The notes under the pieces: model-generated
Seen by the model: the letters and a program-made list of their open reading frames with translations, nothing else
What the model was told of the DNA's origin: nothing
The model's database searches: none
Made by a program: the position numbers and the translations under genes
In this document: positions 15,800 through 26,230 of the stretch, one piece after another
How positions within the stretch are numbered: the stretch's first letter is position 1
How the letters are laid out: each line of letters begins with the position of its first letter
Source of the DNA: Rufibacter hautae
GTDB lineage: Bacteria > Bacteroidota > Bacteroidia > Cytophagales > Hymenobacteraceae
DNA: 64,000 nt
Assembly (NCBI RefSeq): GCF_008271695.1
Contig: NZ_VKKY01000001.1
Location: 800,589 to 864,588 of the forward strand
Direction: 5' to 3'

Positions 15800-18700
15800 A
15801 TGACTCCAATAGAGGAAGAAGTAAAAAAACGCATATTAGTCTTAGACGGTGCCATGGGTACCATGATCCAGCGGTACAACCTCCAAGAGGAAGATTACCG
15901 CGGCGAGCGTTTCAAAGACTACCACCTGGATGTAAAGGGCAACAACGACTTGCTCTCCATCACCCAACCCCACATCATCAAGGAAATCCATAGCCTCTAC
16001 TTTGAGGCTGGCGCCGATATTGCCGAGACCAATACCTTCAGTGGCACCTCCATCGCCATGGCCGACTACGACATGCAGGACCTGGTGTACGAGCTGAATT
16101 ACGAGTCAGCCCGCATCGCCAAAGAAGCCGCCGACGAGTGGACCGCCAGGACGCCAGACAAACCGCGCTTTGTGGCCGGAGCCATCGGGCCCACCAACCG
16201 TACCGCTTCTTTGTCACCGGATGTGAACAATCCCGGGTACCGCGCTATTACGTACGATGAACTGGTAGACGCTTATACCGAACAGGTGCGCGGCCTGGTA
16301 GATGGTGGCGTGGATTTGCTTCTGGTGGAAACCATCTTCGATACCCTCAACGCCAAGGCAGCGCTGTTCGCCATTGACCAATACAGTCAGCAAACAGGTA
16401 AGCGTTTGCCGCTCATGGTGTCTGGTACCATCACCGATGCCAGCGGTCGTACCTTATCGGGCCAAACCGTAGAGGCGTTTTTGTACTCCGTATCGCACAT
16501 GCCGCTGCTGAGCGTGGGCTTCAACTGCGCCCTCGGGGCGAAGCAGCTGCGTCCGCACTTGCAGAGCTTGAGCAAAGCATCTAAATTCCATATCAGCGCC
16601 TACCCGAATGCCGGTCTGCCGAACGCCTTCGGGGCGTATGACGAGACTCCGGAGCAAATGGGCCAGCACATCCGCGATTTCCTGGAAAACAATTTCGTGA
16701 ACATTGTGGGCGGTTGCTGCGGAACTACGCCGCCGCACATCAAAGCCATTGCCGAGATTGCGAAAGAATACCCGCCGCGTCCGTTGCCTCAACTTCCGGC
16801 CGTTCCTACCTACTCGGGCCTGGAGCCGCTCACGGTGTACGAAGGCTCTAACTTCGTAAACATAGGTGAGCGGACCAACGTGACCGGTTCCAAGAAATTT
16901 GCGCGCTTAATTCTGAACGAGCAGTACGAGGAAGCCTTGGCCATCGCCCGCGGACAAGTGGAGAACGGCGCCCAGATCATTGACGTGAATATGGACGAAG
17001 GCATGCTGGACTCCGAGGCCGCCATGACCTTGTTCCTGAACCTGATTGCCTCCGAGCCAGACATCGCCCGTGTGCCCATCATGATTGACTCCTCCAAATG
17101 GAGCGTGATTGAGGCCGGATTGAAGTGCGTGCAGGGGAAAGCCATCGTGAACTCCATCTCGCTCAAAGAAGGCGAAGAGAAGTTCAAAGAGCATGCCCGC
17201 AAAGTACGCAGTTACGGGGCCGCCGTGGTAGTAATGGCCTTTGACGAAGAAGGGCAAGCCGATAATTACGAGCGTCGCATCCAGATCTGCGAGCGGGCCT
17301 ATAACATCCTGACCAAAGAAGTAGGCTTTCCTGCCGAGGACATCATCTTTGACCCGAACATCCTCACCGTGGCTACGGGCATGGAGGAGCACAACAACTA
17401 CGCCGTAGACTTCATCAACGCCACCCGCTGGATTAAGCAAAACCTGCCGGGCGCTAAAGTAAGCGGCGGAGTGAGCAATATCTCCTTCTCGTTCCGGGGC
17501 AATGACCCCGTACGCGAGGCCATGCACAGCGTGTTCCTGTACTACGCCATCAAAGCCGGTCTGGACATGGGCATCGTGAACGCGGGTATGCTGGAAGTCT
17601 ACGAGGAAATTCCGAAAGACCTGCTGGAGCGTGTAGAAGACGTGCTGCTAAACCGCCGCCCGGATGCCACCGAACGTCTGGTAGAATTCGCCGAAACGGT
17701 GAAGAACAAAGGCAAAGAGATCGTCCGCGACGAAGCCTGGCGCAATGAGCCGGTGCAGAAGCGTTTAACGCACGCTTTGGTAAAAGGACTGGTAGAATAC
17801 ATTGACCAGGACGTGGAAGAAGCCCGTCACTTATTTAGCAAACCACTGGAAGTGATTGAAGGTCCGCTCATGGACGGCATGAACGTAGTGGGTGATCTCT
17901 TCGGCGAAGGCAAGATGTTTTTGCCTCAAGTAGTGAAAAGCGCCCGCGTGATGAAGAAAGCCGTGGCCTATCTATTGCCTTACATTGAGGAAGAGAAAGT
18001 ACGCGCTGCAGCTAACGGAGACACTTCTACCCGCCAAACCAACGGTAAAATCCTGATGGCAACGGTGAAAGGCGATGTGCACGACATCGGGAAAAACATT
18101 GTGGGCGTGGTATTAGCCTGCAACAACTACGAGGTGATTGACCTAGGCGTGATGACGCCAGCCGACAAAATCCTGGATGCTGCCCGCGAGCACAACGTGG
18201 ACGTAATTGGACTAAGCGGGTTGATCACGCCGTCCTTGGACGAGATGGTGCACGTAGCCCGCGAAATGGAGCGCCAGAACTTCAATATCCCGTTGCTCAT
18301 CGGTGGCGCCACTACGTCCCGCGCCCATACTGCCGTGAAAGTAGCACCAGCCTACAACGGCACCGTGGTGCACGTACTGGATGCTTCGCGCAGTGTACCG
18401 GTGGTAGGAAACCTGCTGAGTCCTGAAAACAAAGAGAAGTTCGCCCAAGACACCCGCCTGGAATACGACCAGATGCGTGAAGGCTATTTGAGCCGTCAAA
18501 AGGATAAGAAATACCTGCCCTTACCGCAAGCCCGCGCCAACAAGCTGCCTATTGAGTGGAAAGCCGAAGACGTGTACACCCCAGCCAAAACCGGTGTGCA
18601 GGTATTTCAAAACTTCCCGTTAGAAGAACTGGTGCCGTACATTGACTGGACGCCGTTCTTCCAGGCTTGGGAACTGCACGGCAAATTCCCGAAACTGCTG

Positions 18701-19489
18701 GAAGATGCAGTAGTTGGTGAAGCTGCCACCAAACTATACGCCGATGCCCAAGTTCTACTCCAACGCATTGTGGACGAGAAGCTACTCACCGCCAACGGTG
18801 TGGCCGGTTTATTCCCGGCCAACAGCGTAGGCGACGATGACGTGGAGATTTACACTGACGAAGCGCGTACTGAGATCTTAACGCATTTTCGTACGCTGCG
18901 CCAGCAAGGTCTTAAAGGACCAAACGTTCCTAACTTAGCCCTAGCTGACTTTGTAGCGCCAAAGGAAACTGGCTTAGACGATTACACCGGAGGTTTCGCG
19001 GTAACCGCTGGTATTGGCTTAGATGAACTGGTAGAACAGTTTGAAGCCGACCACGACGATTACCACAGCATCATGGCCAAAGCCTTGGCTGACCGTTTGG
19101 CCGAAGCCTTCGCGGAGAAGTTGCACGAGATTGTGCGCAAGGAGATTTGGGCCTACGAGCCGGAAGAAAGTCTCACGAACGAAGACCTGATCAAGGAGAA
19201 GTACCAAGGCATCCGTCCGGCCCCGGGATATCCGGCTTGCCCAGACCATACCGAGAAAACGACGCTGTTCCAGTTACTGGACGTGGAGAAGAACACCGGC
19301 ATCTCTTTAACCGAGAGCCTGGCCATGTACCCGACTGCCGCTGTTTCTGGCATGTACTTCGCGCATAAACAGTCTCGATACTTCGGACTTGGAAAAATCG
19401 AGAAAGACCAGGTAACGGATTACGCGCAGCGCAAAGGCATGACGGTGGAGGAAACTGAGCGCTGGTTATCACCTATTTTGAATTACTAA
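15800..19489 (+). CDS. metH: cobalamin-dependent methionine synthase
   Basis: 1229 residues from ATG 15800, full length for MetH. Module 1 (about 1-325) binds homocysteine, with [12 protein letters not shown] at the start and zinc ligands in GFNCALG and GGCCGTTP. Module 2 (about 350-620) binds methyltetrahydrofolate ([37 protein letters not shown]). Module 3 (about 650-895) is the B12 cap and Rossmann domain, with His761 in [12 protein letters not shown] as the cobalt ligand (Escherichia coli His759). Module 4 (about 920-1229) is the SAM activation domain ([12 protein letters not shown]). It transfers the methyl group from methyltetrahydrofolate to homocysteine. It is controlled by the SAM-I riboswitch and followed by metF, which makes its substrate. 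Confidence 0.98.
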   Translation: MTPIEEEVKKRILVLDGAMGTMIQRYNLQEEDYRGERFKDYHLDVKGNNDLLSITQPHIIKEIHSLYFEAGADIAETNTFSGTSIAMADYDMQDLVYELNYESARIAKEAADEWTARTPDKPRFVAGAIGPTNRTASLSPDVNNPGYRAITYDELVDAYTEQVRGLVDGGVDLLLVETIFDTLNAKAALFAIDQYSQQTGKRLPLMVSGTITDASGRTLSGQTVEAFLYSVSHMPLLSVGFNCALGAKQLRPHLQSLSKASKFHISAYPNAGLPNAFGAYDETPEQMGQHIRDFLENNFVNIVGGCCGTTPPHIKAIAEIAKEYPPRPLPQLPAVPTYSGLEPLTVYEGSNFVNIGERTNVTGSKKFARLILNEQYEEALAIARGQVENGAQIIDVNMDEGMLDSEAAMTLFLNLIASEPDIARVPIMIDSSKWSVIEAGLKCVQGKAIVNSISLKEGEEKFKEHARKVRSYGAAVVVMAFDEEGQADNYERRIQICERAYNILTKEVGFPAEDIIFDPNILTVATGMEEHNNYAVDFINATRWIKQNLPGAKVSGGVSNISFSFRGNDPVREAMHSVFLYYAIKAGLDMGIVNAGMLEVYEEIPKDLLERVEDVLLNRRPDATERLVEFAETVKNKGKEIVRDEAWRNEPVQKRLTHALVKGLVEYIDQDVEEARHLFSKPLEVIEGPLMDGMNVVGDLFGEGKMFLPQVVKSARVMKKAVAYLLPYIEEEKVRAAANGDTSTRQTNGKILMATVKGDVHDIGKNIVGVVLACNNYEVIDLGVMTPADKILDAAREHNVDVIGLSGLITPSLDEMVHVAREMERQNFNIPLLIGGATTSRAHTAVKVAPAYNGTVVHVLDASRSVPVVGNLLSPENKEKFAQDTRLEYDQMREGYLSRQKDKKYLPLPQARANKLPIEWKAEDVYTPAKTGVQVFQNFPLEELVPYIDWTPFFQAWELHGKFPKLLEDAVVGEAATKLYADAQVLLQRIVDEKLLTANGVAGLFPANSVGDDDVEIYTDEARTEILTHFRTLRQQGLKGPNVPNLALADFVAPKETGLDDYTGGFAVTAGIGLDELVEQFEADHDDYHSIMAKALADRLAEAFAEKLHEIVRKEIWAYEPEESLTNEDLIKEKYQGIRPAPGYPACPDHTEKTTLFQLLDVEKNTGISLTESLAMYPTAAVSGMYFAHKQSRYFGLGKIEKDQVTDYAQRKGMTVEETERWLSPILNY

Positions 19490-19494
19490 ACTCT

Positions 19495-19534
19495 CTGTTT
19501 AGGGGCTGATTTCATTAAATCGGCCCCTAAACAG
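19495..19534. repeat. GGCCTGTTTT-family palindrome, copy 5
   Basis: CTGTTTAGGGGC pairs perfectly with GCCCCTAAACAG, and the inner TGATTT/AAATCG extends the stem. It starts 6 bases after the metH stop and could stabilise or end the transcript. Confidence 0.7.
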
Positions 19535-19590
19535 GAAATAAGCATACTCCTTACTTTCAGGATTGCTCTCCTTTTTAGGACACCTTTTCC

Positions 19591-19678
19591 TGTCATCGTG
19601 AAAGGACCTTGTGGGCAAACTAGTGAGGCCTTGAAGAAACGCTGTTACGCTCGCACACAAGGTCCTTTCAGGATGACA
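19591..19678. repeat. 23-base inverted repeat between metH and metF
   Basis: The left arm 19591-19613 (starting TGTCATCGTGAAAGGACC) and right arm 19656-19678 pair at 22 of 23 positions, with a 42-base centre. It looks like a dispersed intergenic element in the metH-metF gap. Confidence 0.8.
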
Positions 19679-19811
19679 AAAAGTAGGGAGAAAGTAAGAA
19701 AGAGAAAATAAACGAGGTAACTCGTCTCTAAACACCTTGCTTTCTTTAAAAACGAGAAAGCTAAAACAAAAGCTAAAAGAAAGGCTTACGCCTAAGACAT
19801 ACATAACTTCA

Positions 19812-20765
19812 ATGAAAGTTACTGAGCATTTACAGAACGCCACCAGTACCCTTTTCTCGTTTGAGATTCTGCCGCCGGTGAAGGGAACCAGCATCCAGTC
19901 TATTTACCAGGGCATTGACCCGTTGATGGAGTTCAAGCCGCCGTTTATCAACGTGACCTACCACCGCGAGGAGTACGTGTTCAAGGAGCGCGAGAATGGT
20001 CTGTTGGAGAAAATCACCATTAGAAAACGGCCCGGCACGGTAGGAATCTGTTCGGCGATCATGAACAAGTACCACGTAGACGCGGTGCCGCACATCATCT
20101 GCGGAGGCTTCAGCCGGGAAGAGACGGAGAACGCTTTGATGGACCTCAATTTCCTAGGCATCGACAATGTGCTGTTGCTCCGCGGCGATGCGGTGAAGAC
20201 CGAGCCTGGTTTCCGGCCGCACAAAGACGGACACTCGTACGCCACTGACCTCATCAAACAGGTGGTGCAGTTGAACCATGGCCATTACCTGGATGAGGAG
20301 ATGGAAAACCCGGTGCCTACTGATTTCTGCATCGGGGTGGCGGGTTACCCCGAGAAACACATGGAAGCGCCCAACCTATCTGCCGATTTGAAATACCTGA
20401 AGCAGAAAGTAGACCTGGGGGCTAATTACATCATCACGCAGATGTTCTTCGATAATCAGAAGTTCTTTGAATTTGTGAACGCGTGCCGCGCTGCGGGCAT
20501 CACGGTACCCATCATCCCGGGCCTGAAAACGCTTACGACCAGAAACCAACTGAACGTACTGCCGCGCTACTTCAACATTGACCTGCCCGAGGACCTGGTG
20601 AACGCCGTGGAAGCCTGCACCAACCCCAAAGATGTGAAGCAGGTGGGCATTGACTGGACCATCCAACAGTGCAAAGAGTTGATGGACTTCGGGGTACCGT
20701 GCCTGCACTTCTACACCATGAGTAAGTCAGATGCCACGGTAGCTGTAGCCAAGGCAATTTTCTAA
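19812..20765 (+). CDS. metF: 5,10-methylenetetrahydrofolate reductase
   Basis: 317 residues from ATG 19812 (family length about 300-320). An upstream in-frame ATG at 19737 would add 25 basic residues not seen in the family. FSFEILPPVKG near the N-terminus includes the catalytic Glu, INVTYHREEY and NVLLLRGD line the FAD/folate site, and ITQMFFDNQKFFEFV and PIIPGLKTLTTRNQL are typical MetF segments. It reduces methylene-THF to methyl-THF for MetH. It lies 322 bases downstream of metH with an inverted repeat in the gap, so cotranscription is likely but not certain. A perfect-stem terminator ends the unit. Confidence 0.96.
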   Translation: MKVTEHLQNATSTLFSFEILPPVKGTSIQSIYQGIDPLMEFKPPFINVTYHREEYVFKERENGLLEKITIRKRPGTVGICSAIMNKYHVDAVPHIICGGFSREETENALMDLNFLGIDNVLLLRGDAVKTEPGFRPHKDGHSYATDLIKQVVQLNHGHYLDEEMENPVPTDFCIGVAGYPEKHMEAPNLSADLKYLKQKVDLGANYIITQMFFDNQKFFEFVNACRAAGITVPIIPGLKTLTTRNQLNVLPRYFNIDLPEDLVNAVEACTNPKDVKQVGIDWTIQQCKELMDFGVPCLHFYTMSKSDATVAVAKAIF

Positions 20766-20767
20766 AC

Positions 20768-20808
20768 CCTGTTTAGCGGCTATTTCCCGCAAAACAGGCT
20801 CAAAGCAG
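20768..20808. repeat. GGCCTGTTTT-type palindrome, copy 6
   Basis: CCTGTTTAGCGGCTATTT pairs imperfectly with AAAACAGGCTCAAAGCAG. It begins 3 bases after the metF stop and abuts the terminator. Confidence 0.55.
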
Positions 20809-20846
20809 AAGGTCCATTTACCTGAGTAAATGGACCTTCTGCTTTT
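20802..20846 (+). terminator. intrinsic terminator of metF
   Basis: Arms 20802-20820 and 20827-20845 pair perfectly over 19 bases around a 6-base loop (CCTGAG), then TTTT. The A run on the other side could also serve the convergent DUF4249 gene. Confidence 0.92.
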
Positions 20847-20880
20847 ATCAGGGCTCCTGAAGAAGGTTGCTGGCAGTTTA

Positions 20881-20918
20881 CGTTTAAGGGCTACTTTCGC
20901 GAAAACAGCCTTTAACCA
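20881..20918. repeat. GGCCTGTTTT-type palindrome, copy 7
   Basis: CGTTTAAGGGCTACTTTC pairs imperfectly with GAAAACAGCCTTTAACC, 25 bases beyond the end of the DUF4249 gene. Confidence 0.55.
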
Positions 20919-20942
20919 GGAATCGGTTTGGCGAAGTAAACC

Positions 20943-21890
20943 CTACAGCGGAATCCGGTATTTGGTGGTGGTAATGCCCCCGAAGTTGCCGTAGCCGTTC
21001 CGGATGTTGCTGTGCAGGTTCAGCGGCTCTGCAAAGGGATTATCTTCCTGGTAGTTACTTTTAGAGCGCTCGTACAGGTACAGGTCTGGGGTAAGGTGCT
21101 GCAGCGTAATCTCTATGTATTTGGGAGACAGGCCGCTGCCAATATAGGCGCCTACCTTGTCAGAGAAAGTGATCACGCCCTGCTTTGCCCAGCCATCGTC
21201 AAAGACCTTGGACAGCTCTATCTTCTCCACTTCCTCGCCAAAGATGTCGTCGTTGTCCTCCACGGAATAGAAATTCCCGATGAGCTGTTCCGCGTCATCC
21301 ACCAGCCGCACATGCAGACGGTAATAGTCCTGCTGGTTGGCCAGGTCGTTGAACTGGATGCGCAGCAAACCAACGTAATTGTATCCATCGTTCTTGCTGT
21401 CGGGCACAAAAGAAGCAGAGGCTACGGGTACCTGGGCGGGCATGGTCAGTTTTCCCTCAATGGTCTCAAAACCCGGGGCGCTTACGGTGAGGCTGTACTG
21501 CTGGCCGGGCTCGGGCGTGAATTCATTGGTGGGCTTGTAGTTGCCTATCTCTTTGTTGTACTCCAGGGGCACAAACGCGAAACTTTGGCGCAGGGTACCG
21601 CCGCCATCGGTGATGGTGATGGCCGCATCCTTTACCAGGCCGTTCCGCCAGAGGTCGTCGGTGGCCAGCACTGATTGGCTCCGCCCGATGTACATGTTCT
21701 GCTTGGGCGCCTCGGTGTTGAGGTTGTACTGCACTGCCAGCTTGGGAGTGTGCCCGGGCACCTCAATGTCTACTTCCTTCTCACAACCCGTCAAACCTCC
21801 GGCCAAGAGAAGGCAGCGCAGGCCCCAGCCCAAGAAGCAGGTGTTTTTAGGTCGGTTTCCGGAAAAAAGGTTAAAAACGAAAGGGAACAT
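20943..21890 (-). CDS. DUF4249 lipoprotein
   Basis: 315 residues. The N-terminus is long and basic, followed by CLLLAGGLTGC with a lipobox Cys near residue 36. The next part (EVDIEVPGHTPKLAVQYNLN) and the Y-rich end (GNFGGITTTKYRIPL) are typical of DUF4249 family proteins, which are nearly always encoded directly after a TonB-dependent receptor in Bacteroidota. The TonB gene ends 6 bases upstream, so they form one operon. By position it may be a surface lipoprotein partner of the receptor, as SusD is of SusC, but no ligand is known. Confidence 0.85.
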   Translation of the reverse strand: MFPFVFNLFSGNRPKNTCFLGWGLRCLLLAGGLTGCEKEVDIEVPGHTPKLAVQYNLNTEAPKQNMYIGRSQSVLATDDLWRNGLVKDAAITITDGGGTLRQSFAFVPLEYNKEIGNYKPTNEFTPEPGQQYSLTVSAPGFETIEGKLTMPAQVPVASASFVPDSKNDGYNYVGLLRIQFNDLANQQDYYRLHVRLVDDAEQLIGNFYSVEDNDDIFGEEVEKIELSKVFDDGWAKQGVITFSDKVGAYIGSGLSPKYIEITLQHLTPDLYLYERSKSNYQEDNPFAEPLNLHSNIRNGYGNFGGITTTKYRIPL

Positions 21891-21896
21891 GCGCTA

Positions 21897-24269
21897 CTAG
21901 AACTTAAAGGTTTTGCTGATGGAAGGTAAGATGGGGAAAAGGCTGATCTGCCTGAACCTGGGTGGATCGCCTTCGTTTCTGCCTGCCTGCACGTAGATAA
22001 AATAAGGGTTCTTGCGGTTGTAGGCGTTGTAGAAACTAAGGTTGTTCACCACCTCGCCCCACCGTTTCTTCTTGGTGTGGCTCAGGCTGATATCGGCGCG
22101 GTGGTAAGAGGCCATGCGGTAACCGTTGCGGTCGCCGTAGTCATTGTAGGTCTGGGTGCCGCCGTAGCCGCCTTCCCAGGCTTCGCCCAACACGTAGCGG
22201 GCCTCGGGCAAGGTAACCGCGTTGCCGGTGCCGTACACCCACGTAGCCGACAGCGAAAGGTTGGGTTTAAGCTGATGGATGACCACCACCTCAAAATCAT
22301 GGCGCCGGTCATAGCGGTAAGGGAACTCCCGGCCATCGTTCAGCTCCGCAAACTGGCGGTTAGACCAAGCCAGCGTATACCCGATCCAGCCGTTCGTACG
22401 CCCTGTCTTTTTGTGCAGGAACAGCTCCACGCCGTAGGCGTCGCCTTTGCCGGTGGTCACCTTGGTATCCCAGCTGTTGGAGATGCCAATGAACGAGGCG
22501 CCTTCTTTGTATTCAATGAGGTTGCGCATGGTCTTGTAGTAGCCCTCCAGGCTGATCTCCAGTTTGTCACCGGCAATGGTGCGGGTGGCACCCAGCGCAA
22601 CTTGGCGCGAGCGCTGCGGTTTTATCTTCTCGGTGGAAGGCACCCAAAGATCGGTGGGCAACCCGATGCCGCTGTTGGTGAGCAGGTGGATGAACTGGGT
22701 CATGTGCGTGTAAGAGGCTTTCAGACTCAACTTCTCCGTGGCGATAAACCGCACCGAGGCGCGCGGCTCAATGGAGGAATAAGTCTCTCTGTTCACCAGG
22801 AAGCTGTTGGCCCGCACGCCCACATTGACCTTGACCCGGTCAGAGAGCCGAAGATCATCTTCCAGGTACAGCCCTACCTCCTGGGCCACCGTTTTCTGGG
22901 TGTTCACCTGCAGGTCCTCGGCAGAGCCTTCGCTGTTGTCCTGCACCTGCAAGGCGCCCGGCTGAAACTGGTGGTGCACGTACTGCCCTCCAAACCGAAT
23001 GTAATGGTTGGGATTGGGGATAAAGTCAAAGTCCACCTTGGCGCTCAGGTCCCGGATGTTGGACAGGTACTTGAGTTTGTAGCGCACGTCGCGGTCCTGA
23101 AAAACAGATTCCTCCTCGCTGCTGATGTCAAACTGGTATTTGGTGTAGGTGAGGTGCGTGTTGAGGAACAGGCGCTGGTTGATGATGCGGTTCCAGCGGA
23201 ACGCCGAGGTGAGGTTTCCCCAGCCCAGTCCGGCCGTGCTTTTCTCCCGCTTATCGCCGCTGCGGTCCACATCGGCGTAGAATTCATCGTAGCCGGTGTA
23301 GGCGCTCAGGTAAAGGCGGTCTTTGTCGCTTACTTTCCAGTTCAGCTTGCCGTTGAGGTCATAGAAATAATAACCAGCCACGCCGTCTTCCTTGTTCATG
23401 AAAGGCCGCGCCAGCACATCGATATAAGTCCGCCGGCCAGAGAAGATAAAGGAGGACACATCCTTTTTGATAGGTCCGCCCACCGTCAGCCGGGAGGCGA
23501 TGAGCCCGATGGAGCCCTCCCCGTCCACCTCGTTCATGTTGCCCTCCTTCATGGAGATGTCCAGCACACTGGACAGCCTTCCGCCGTACCGCGCCGGAAA
23601 ACCACCCTTCACCAGCTCCACGTTATTCAGGGCCTCGGCGGTGAACACGGAGAAAAACCCGAACAGGTGCGAGGCATTGTACACCGGCACGCCGTCCAGC
23701 AGGATGAGGTTCTGGTCAGGGCCGCCGCCGCGCACGTACAGGCCGCTGCTTCCCTCGCCACCAGACTGTACGCCCGGCAACAGCTGCAAGGTTTTGAGCA
23801 CGTCCACCTCGCCAAACAAGGCGGGCACAGACTTGATCTGCGCCACACTCATGTTGATGGTGCTCATGCGGGTGCTCTCGCGCACGTCTTCCTCGCGGGT
23901 GTTCACAATCTCCACCTCCTGTAGGGCAGTGGTAAACGGGGTAAGCAGCAGGTTTTGCTGCACGTCTTTGTCTAAATAGGCCGAAAACGTCTTGCGCTCA
24001 TACCCCACGTAGGAAAGCACCAGTTTCACCGAGTCTTTGGGCAGGGTAAGGCTGTAGAAGCCGTAGGCGTTGGTGGCAGTGCCCTGCCCCGTGACGGAGT
24101 TGAGGATGGCTACCCCAATGAGGTTCTCGCCCGTCTGGGCATCGCGCACGTATCCACTAATGGTGTGTTTCTGGGCAAAACCCGTGAGTGGAAGCAACAG
24201 AAGCACCAAACCAGCAAGCATCCGGAGGCTGCGGCCCGCAAGGCCCCGGAACCGAAAATGAAAGGACAT
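21897..24269 (-). CDS. TonB-dependent receptor with carboxypeptidase-like regulatory domain
   Basis: 790 residues. Signal peptide to about residue 32 (LLLPLTGFAQ); residues about 34-115 are the CarboxypepD_reg-like beta-sandwich (ISGYVRDAQTGENLIGVAI); residues about 125-225 are the plug (LKTLQLLPGVQSGGEGSSGL, VRGGGPDQNLILLDGVPVY); the rest is the 22-strand barrel, ending KTFKF with a C-terminal Phe. It should import a ligand across the outer membrane with TonB energy, or act in signalling; the ligand is unknown. DUF4249 follows after 6 bases. A 19-base dyad (24310-24328) about 41 bases before the start looks like an operator. Confidence 0.93.
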   Translation of the reverse strand: MSFHFRFRGLAGRSLRMLAGLVLLLLPLTGFAQKHTISGYVRDAQTGENLIGVAILNSVTGQGTATNAYGFYSLTLPKDSVKLVLSYVGYERKTFSAYLDKDVQQNLLLTPFTTALQEVEIVNTREEDVRESTRMSTINMSVAQIKSVPALFGEVDVLKTLQLLPGVQSGGEGSSGLYVRGGGPDQNLILLDGVPVYNASHLFGFFSVFTAEALNNVELVKGGFPARYGGRLSSVLDISMKEGNMNEVDGEGSIGLIASRLTVGGPIKKDVSSFIFSGRRTYIDVLARPFMNKEDGVAGYYFYDLNGKLNWKVSDKDRLYLSAYTGYDEFYADVDRSGDKREKSTAGLGWGNLTSAFRWNRIINQRLFLNTHLTYTKYQFDISSEEESVFQDRDVRYKLKYLSNIRDLSAKVDFDFIPNPNHYIRFGGQYVHHQFQPGALQVQDNSEGSAEDLQVNTQKTVAQEVGLYLEDDLRLSDRVKVNVGVRANSFLVNRETYSSIEPRASVRFIATEKLSLKASYTHMTQFIHLLTNSGIGLPTDLWVPSTEKIKPQRSRQVALGATRTIAGDKLEISLEGYYKTMRNLIEYKEGASFIGISNSWDTKVTTGKGDAYGVELFLHKKTGRTNGWIGYTLAWSNRQFAELNDGREFPYRYDRRHDFEVVVIHQLKPNLSLSATWVYGTGNAVTLPEARYVLGEAWEGGYGGTQTYNDYGDRNGYRMASYHRADISLSHTKKKRWGEVVNNLSFYNAYNRKNPYFIYVQAGRNEGDPPRFRQISLFPILPSISKTFKF

Positions 24270-24309
24270 TCAGAAAAGAGTTGAGATAGACACTGATCAC
24301 AGGCAAGGT

Positions 24310-24328
24310 TTACCTACTTAGTAGGTAA
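24310..24328. promoter_or_regulatory. operator-like dyad before the TonB receptor
   Basis: TTACCTACT-T-AGTAGGTAA is a perfect dyad with 9-base arms, flanked by direct copies of ACAGGCAAG (24298-24306 and 24332-24340). TetR-family operators often look like this, but no such regulator gene is in the window. Confidence 0.55.
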
Positions 24329-24378
24329 GTGACAGGCAAGATCGTATTTACCCCTACTTCTTCCAAAGGAAATTTTGT

Positions 24379-25317
24379 TTAATAGCCGATGTGCAGAATG
24401 GCGTCTCCCTGGTTGACCACGGGCATGTGGTTGAGCCCTACCACATGGCCCGCCACGGGCGTGGTAATGGGGTGGGTGGCCGCCCCGTAAGGATCAGACA
24501 CGGCGCCTACCTGCTGCCCCCGGCTCACTTCCTGCCCGTTTTTCACAAAACTGCGGAAAAGCCCGGCCCGGGGTGCCCTGATCCAGGTGGTATGGTGGCA
24601 AATGACGGAAGGCTGCGAGGCCGGCACCATTCTCTCGGCCATGTCCAGGTGATGCATGACCCGCTGGGTGCCTTCCATGGCCATGATGATGCCCTGCTCG
24701 TCAAAGCGCAACGACTCACCGGTTTCATACACAATGATGGTCTTGCCCATGACAGCCGCTTCTTTGCGCAGGGAGCCCAGCCGGTAATTGGAATTCAGGA
24801 CGAAGGGGGCACCAAATGCTTTGGCCAACACATCACTCTCGCCATCTTCCAGGCGGCACCTGATCTGCGGGAAATTGGATTTACTTTGGCCCCCGGTATG
24901 GAAATCTATGCCATAATCAATGAGCGGCAGTATTTCTTTGGTAAACCGAGCGGCTACGCGGCTGGCCAGCGAGCCTTTGGAGTTACCCGGGAAACTCCGG
25001 TTCACGTCTTTGCCGTCTGGCACCTCGCGCGAGAAGTTCAGGAAACCGTAGATGTTGAGGATGGGGATGGCCAACACCGTGCCCCGCTGAGGCGTGAGCA
25101 ACTTCCTCCTGATCATGCGCCGGATGGTCTCAATGCCGTTTACCTCATCGCCGTGCATGCCGGCCATGAGCAGCAGCACCGGCCCCGGTTCCTGCGCCCG
25201 GAACACGTGGATGGGGATGTTGATCTCCGTTCCGCTGGGCAACCGCGAGATATCCAGCCTGATGAGCTTGCTGTCTCCCGGGTAGATAGGAATGTCATTG
25301 ATGATCATCTCCGCCAT
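24379..25317 (-). CDS. AstE/aspartoacylase-family (M14-like) zinc hydrolase
   Basis: 312 residues. [11 protein letters not shown] (residues about 53-63) supplies the HxxE zinc ligands, DFHTGG (about 138) the third ligand, and YETGE (about 197) the catalytic glutamate of the succinylglutamate desuccinylase/aspartoacylase family. The last 100 residues form a small beta-domain ([21 protein letters not shown]) also found in these proteins. It overlaps the end of rimK by 23 bases and is the third gene of a RimB-RimK-AstE cassette. In this setting it may trim or process glutamate tails made by RimK; that role is inference. Arginine catabolism genes (astA-D) are absent nearby, so AstE proper is unlikely. 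Confidence 0.85.
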   Translation of the reverse strand: MAEMIINDIPIYPGDSKLIRLDISRLPSGTEINIPIHVFRAQEPGPVLLLMAGMHGDEVNGIETIRRMIRRKLLTPQRGTVLAIPILNIYGFLNFSREVPDGKDVNRSFPGNSKGSLASRVAARFTKEILPLIDYGIDFHTGGQSKSNFPQIRCRLEDGESDVLAKAFGAPFVLNSNYRLGSLRKEAAVMGKTIIVYETGESLRFDEQGIIMAMEGTQRVMHHLDMAERMVPASQPSVICHHTTWIRAPRAGLFRSFVKNGQEVSRGQQVGAVSDPYGAATHPITTPVAGHVVGLNHMPVVNQGDAILHIGY

Positions 25318-26230
25318 CGGGGGTGCTCTTTGATTTGGTCTTTTTGGTTTTCCCTTTGTTCACCAGCAGCTCGGTGTACTCAATGATCTTGCCGGCGATG
25401 TCTTTTTGGGTGGCCTTCTCAATGCCTTCCAACCCCGGCGAGGAGTTCACTTCCAGGATAAGGGGTCCGCGGGAAGACTGCAGCATGTCCACACCCGCCA
25501 CATCCAGGCCCAGCGACTTGGCCGCCATCAAGGCTGCGGTCTTCTCGGCGCGGCTGAGCTTGATGAGGCTGGCGCTACCGCCGCGGTGCAGGTTAGACCT
25601 GAACTCGCCCTCTTTGCCCTGCCGTTTCATGGCGCCCACCACCTCCCCGTTCACCACAAACACCCTGATGTCGGCGCCCTTGCTCTCGGCAATGAACTCC
25701 TGTACAATGATGCGGGCCTTGAGGTTGTGGAACGCCTCAATCACCGACTCGGCGGCTTTCTGGGTCTCGGCTAACACCACGCCCAGGCCTTGGGTGCCTT
25801 CCAGCAATTTGATTACCAGCGGCGCCCCGCCAACCTCTTTGATCAGTTCCTTTACCTGTTTGGAGTAGTTGGTGAAGGCGGTTTTGGGCATGCCCAGCCC
25901 GGCCCGGGCCATGATCTGAAGGCTGCGCAGCTTGTCTCTTGACCGCAGAATAGACTGGGAGGCTACCACGCTCTTCACCTTCATCATCTCAAACTGGCGC
26001 ACCACGGCCGTGCCGTAGAACGTCACCGAAGCCCCGATGCGGGGAATGATGGCATCTATGCCCGTGAGCAACTCGCCCTTGTAGAGAATATGCGGATCAC
26101 CTTTCTCCATGACCAGGTCACAGCGCAAGTGGTCCAGCACCACTACCTCATGGCCCCGTTGCTGGGCGGCTTCCACTAACCGGCGGGTGGAATATAACTT
26201 GGGGTCGCGAGAGAGAATCGCTATTTTCAT
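25295..26230 (-). CDS. rimK: RimK-type ATP-grasp alpha-L-glutamate ligase
   Basis: 311 residues, close in length and sequence to E. coli Rim[19 protein letters not shown] at the start, [29 protein letters not shown]-like ATP-grasp loop (residues about 142-160), FRSNLHRGG and [18 protein letters not shown] with the metal-binding Glu/Asn. RimK adds glutamate residues to the C-terminus of ribosomal protein S6. The C-terminal tail (about 20 residues, [20 protein letters not shown]) is extra. ATGA overlap with the RimB-like gene upstream and a 23-base overlap with the AstE-like gene downstream show tight translational coupling. The target in Bacteroidota could be S6 or another protein. Confidence 0.93.
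   Translation of the reverse strand: MKIAILSRDPKLYSTRRLVEAAQQRGHEVVVLDHLRCDLVMEKGDPHILYKGELLTGIDAIIPRIGASVTFYGTAVVRQFEMMKVKSVVASQSILRSRDKLRSLQIMARAGLGMPKTAFTNYSKQVKELIKEVGGAPLVIKLLEGTQGLGVVLAETQKAAESVIEAFHNLKARIIVQEFIAESKGADIRVFVVNGEVVGAMKRQGKEGEFRSNLHRGGSASLIKLSRAEKTAALMAAKSLGLDVAGVDMLQSSRGPLILEVNSSPGLEGIEKATQKDIAGKIIEYTELLVNKGKTKKTKSKSTPDGGDDHQ

Noticed and set aside
22077-23924. 615-codon open frame on the plus strand
   Set aside because: It is antisense to the TonB receptor, whose domain motifs are unambiguous; it has no recognisable motif and is a by-product of codon bias.
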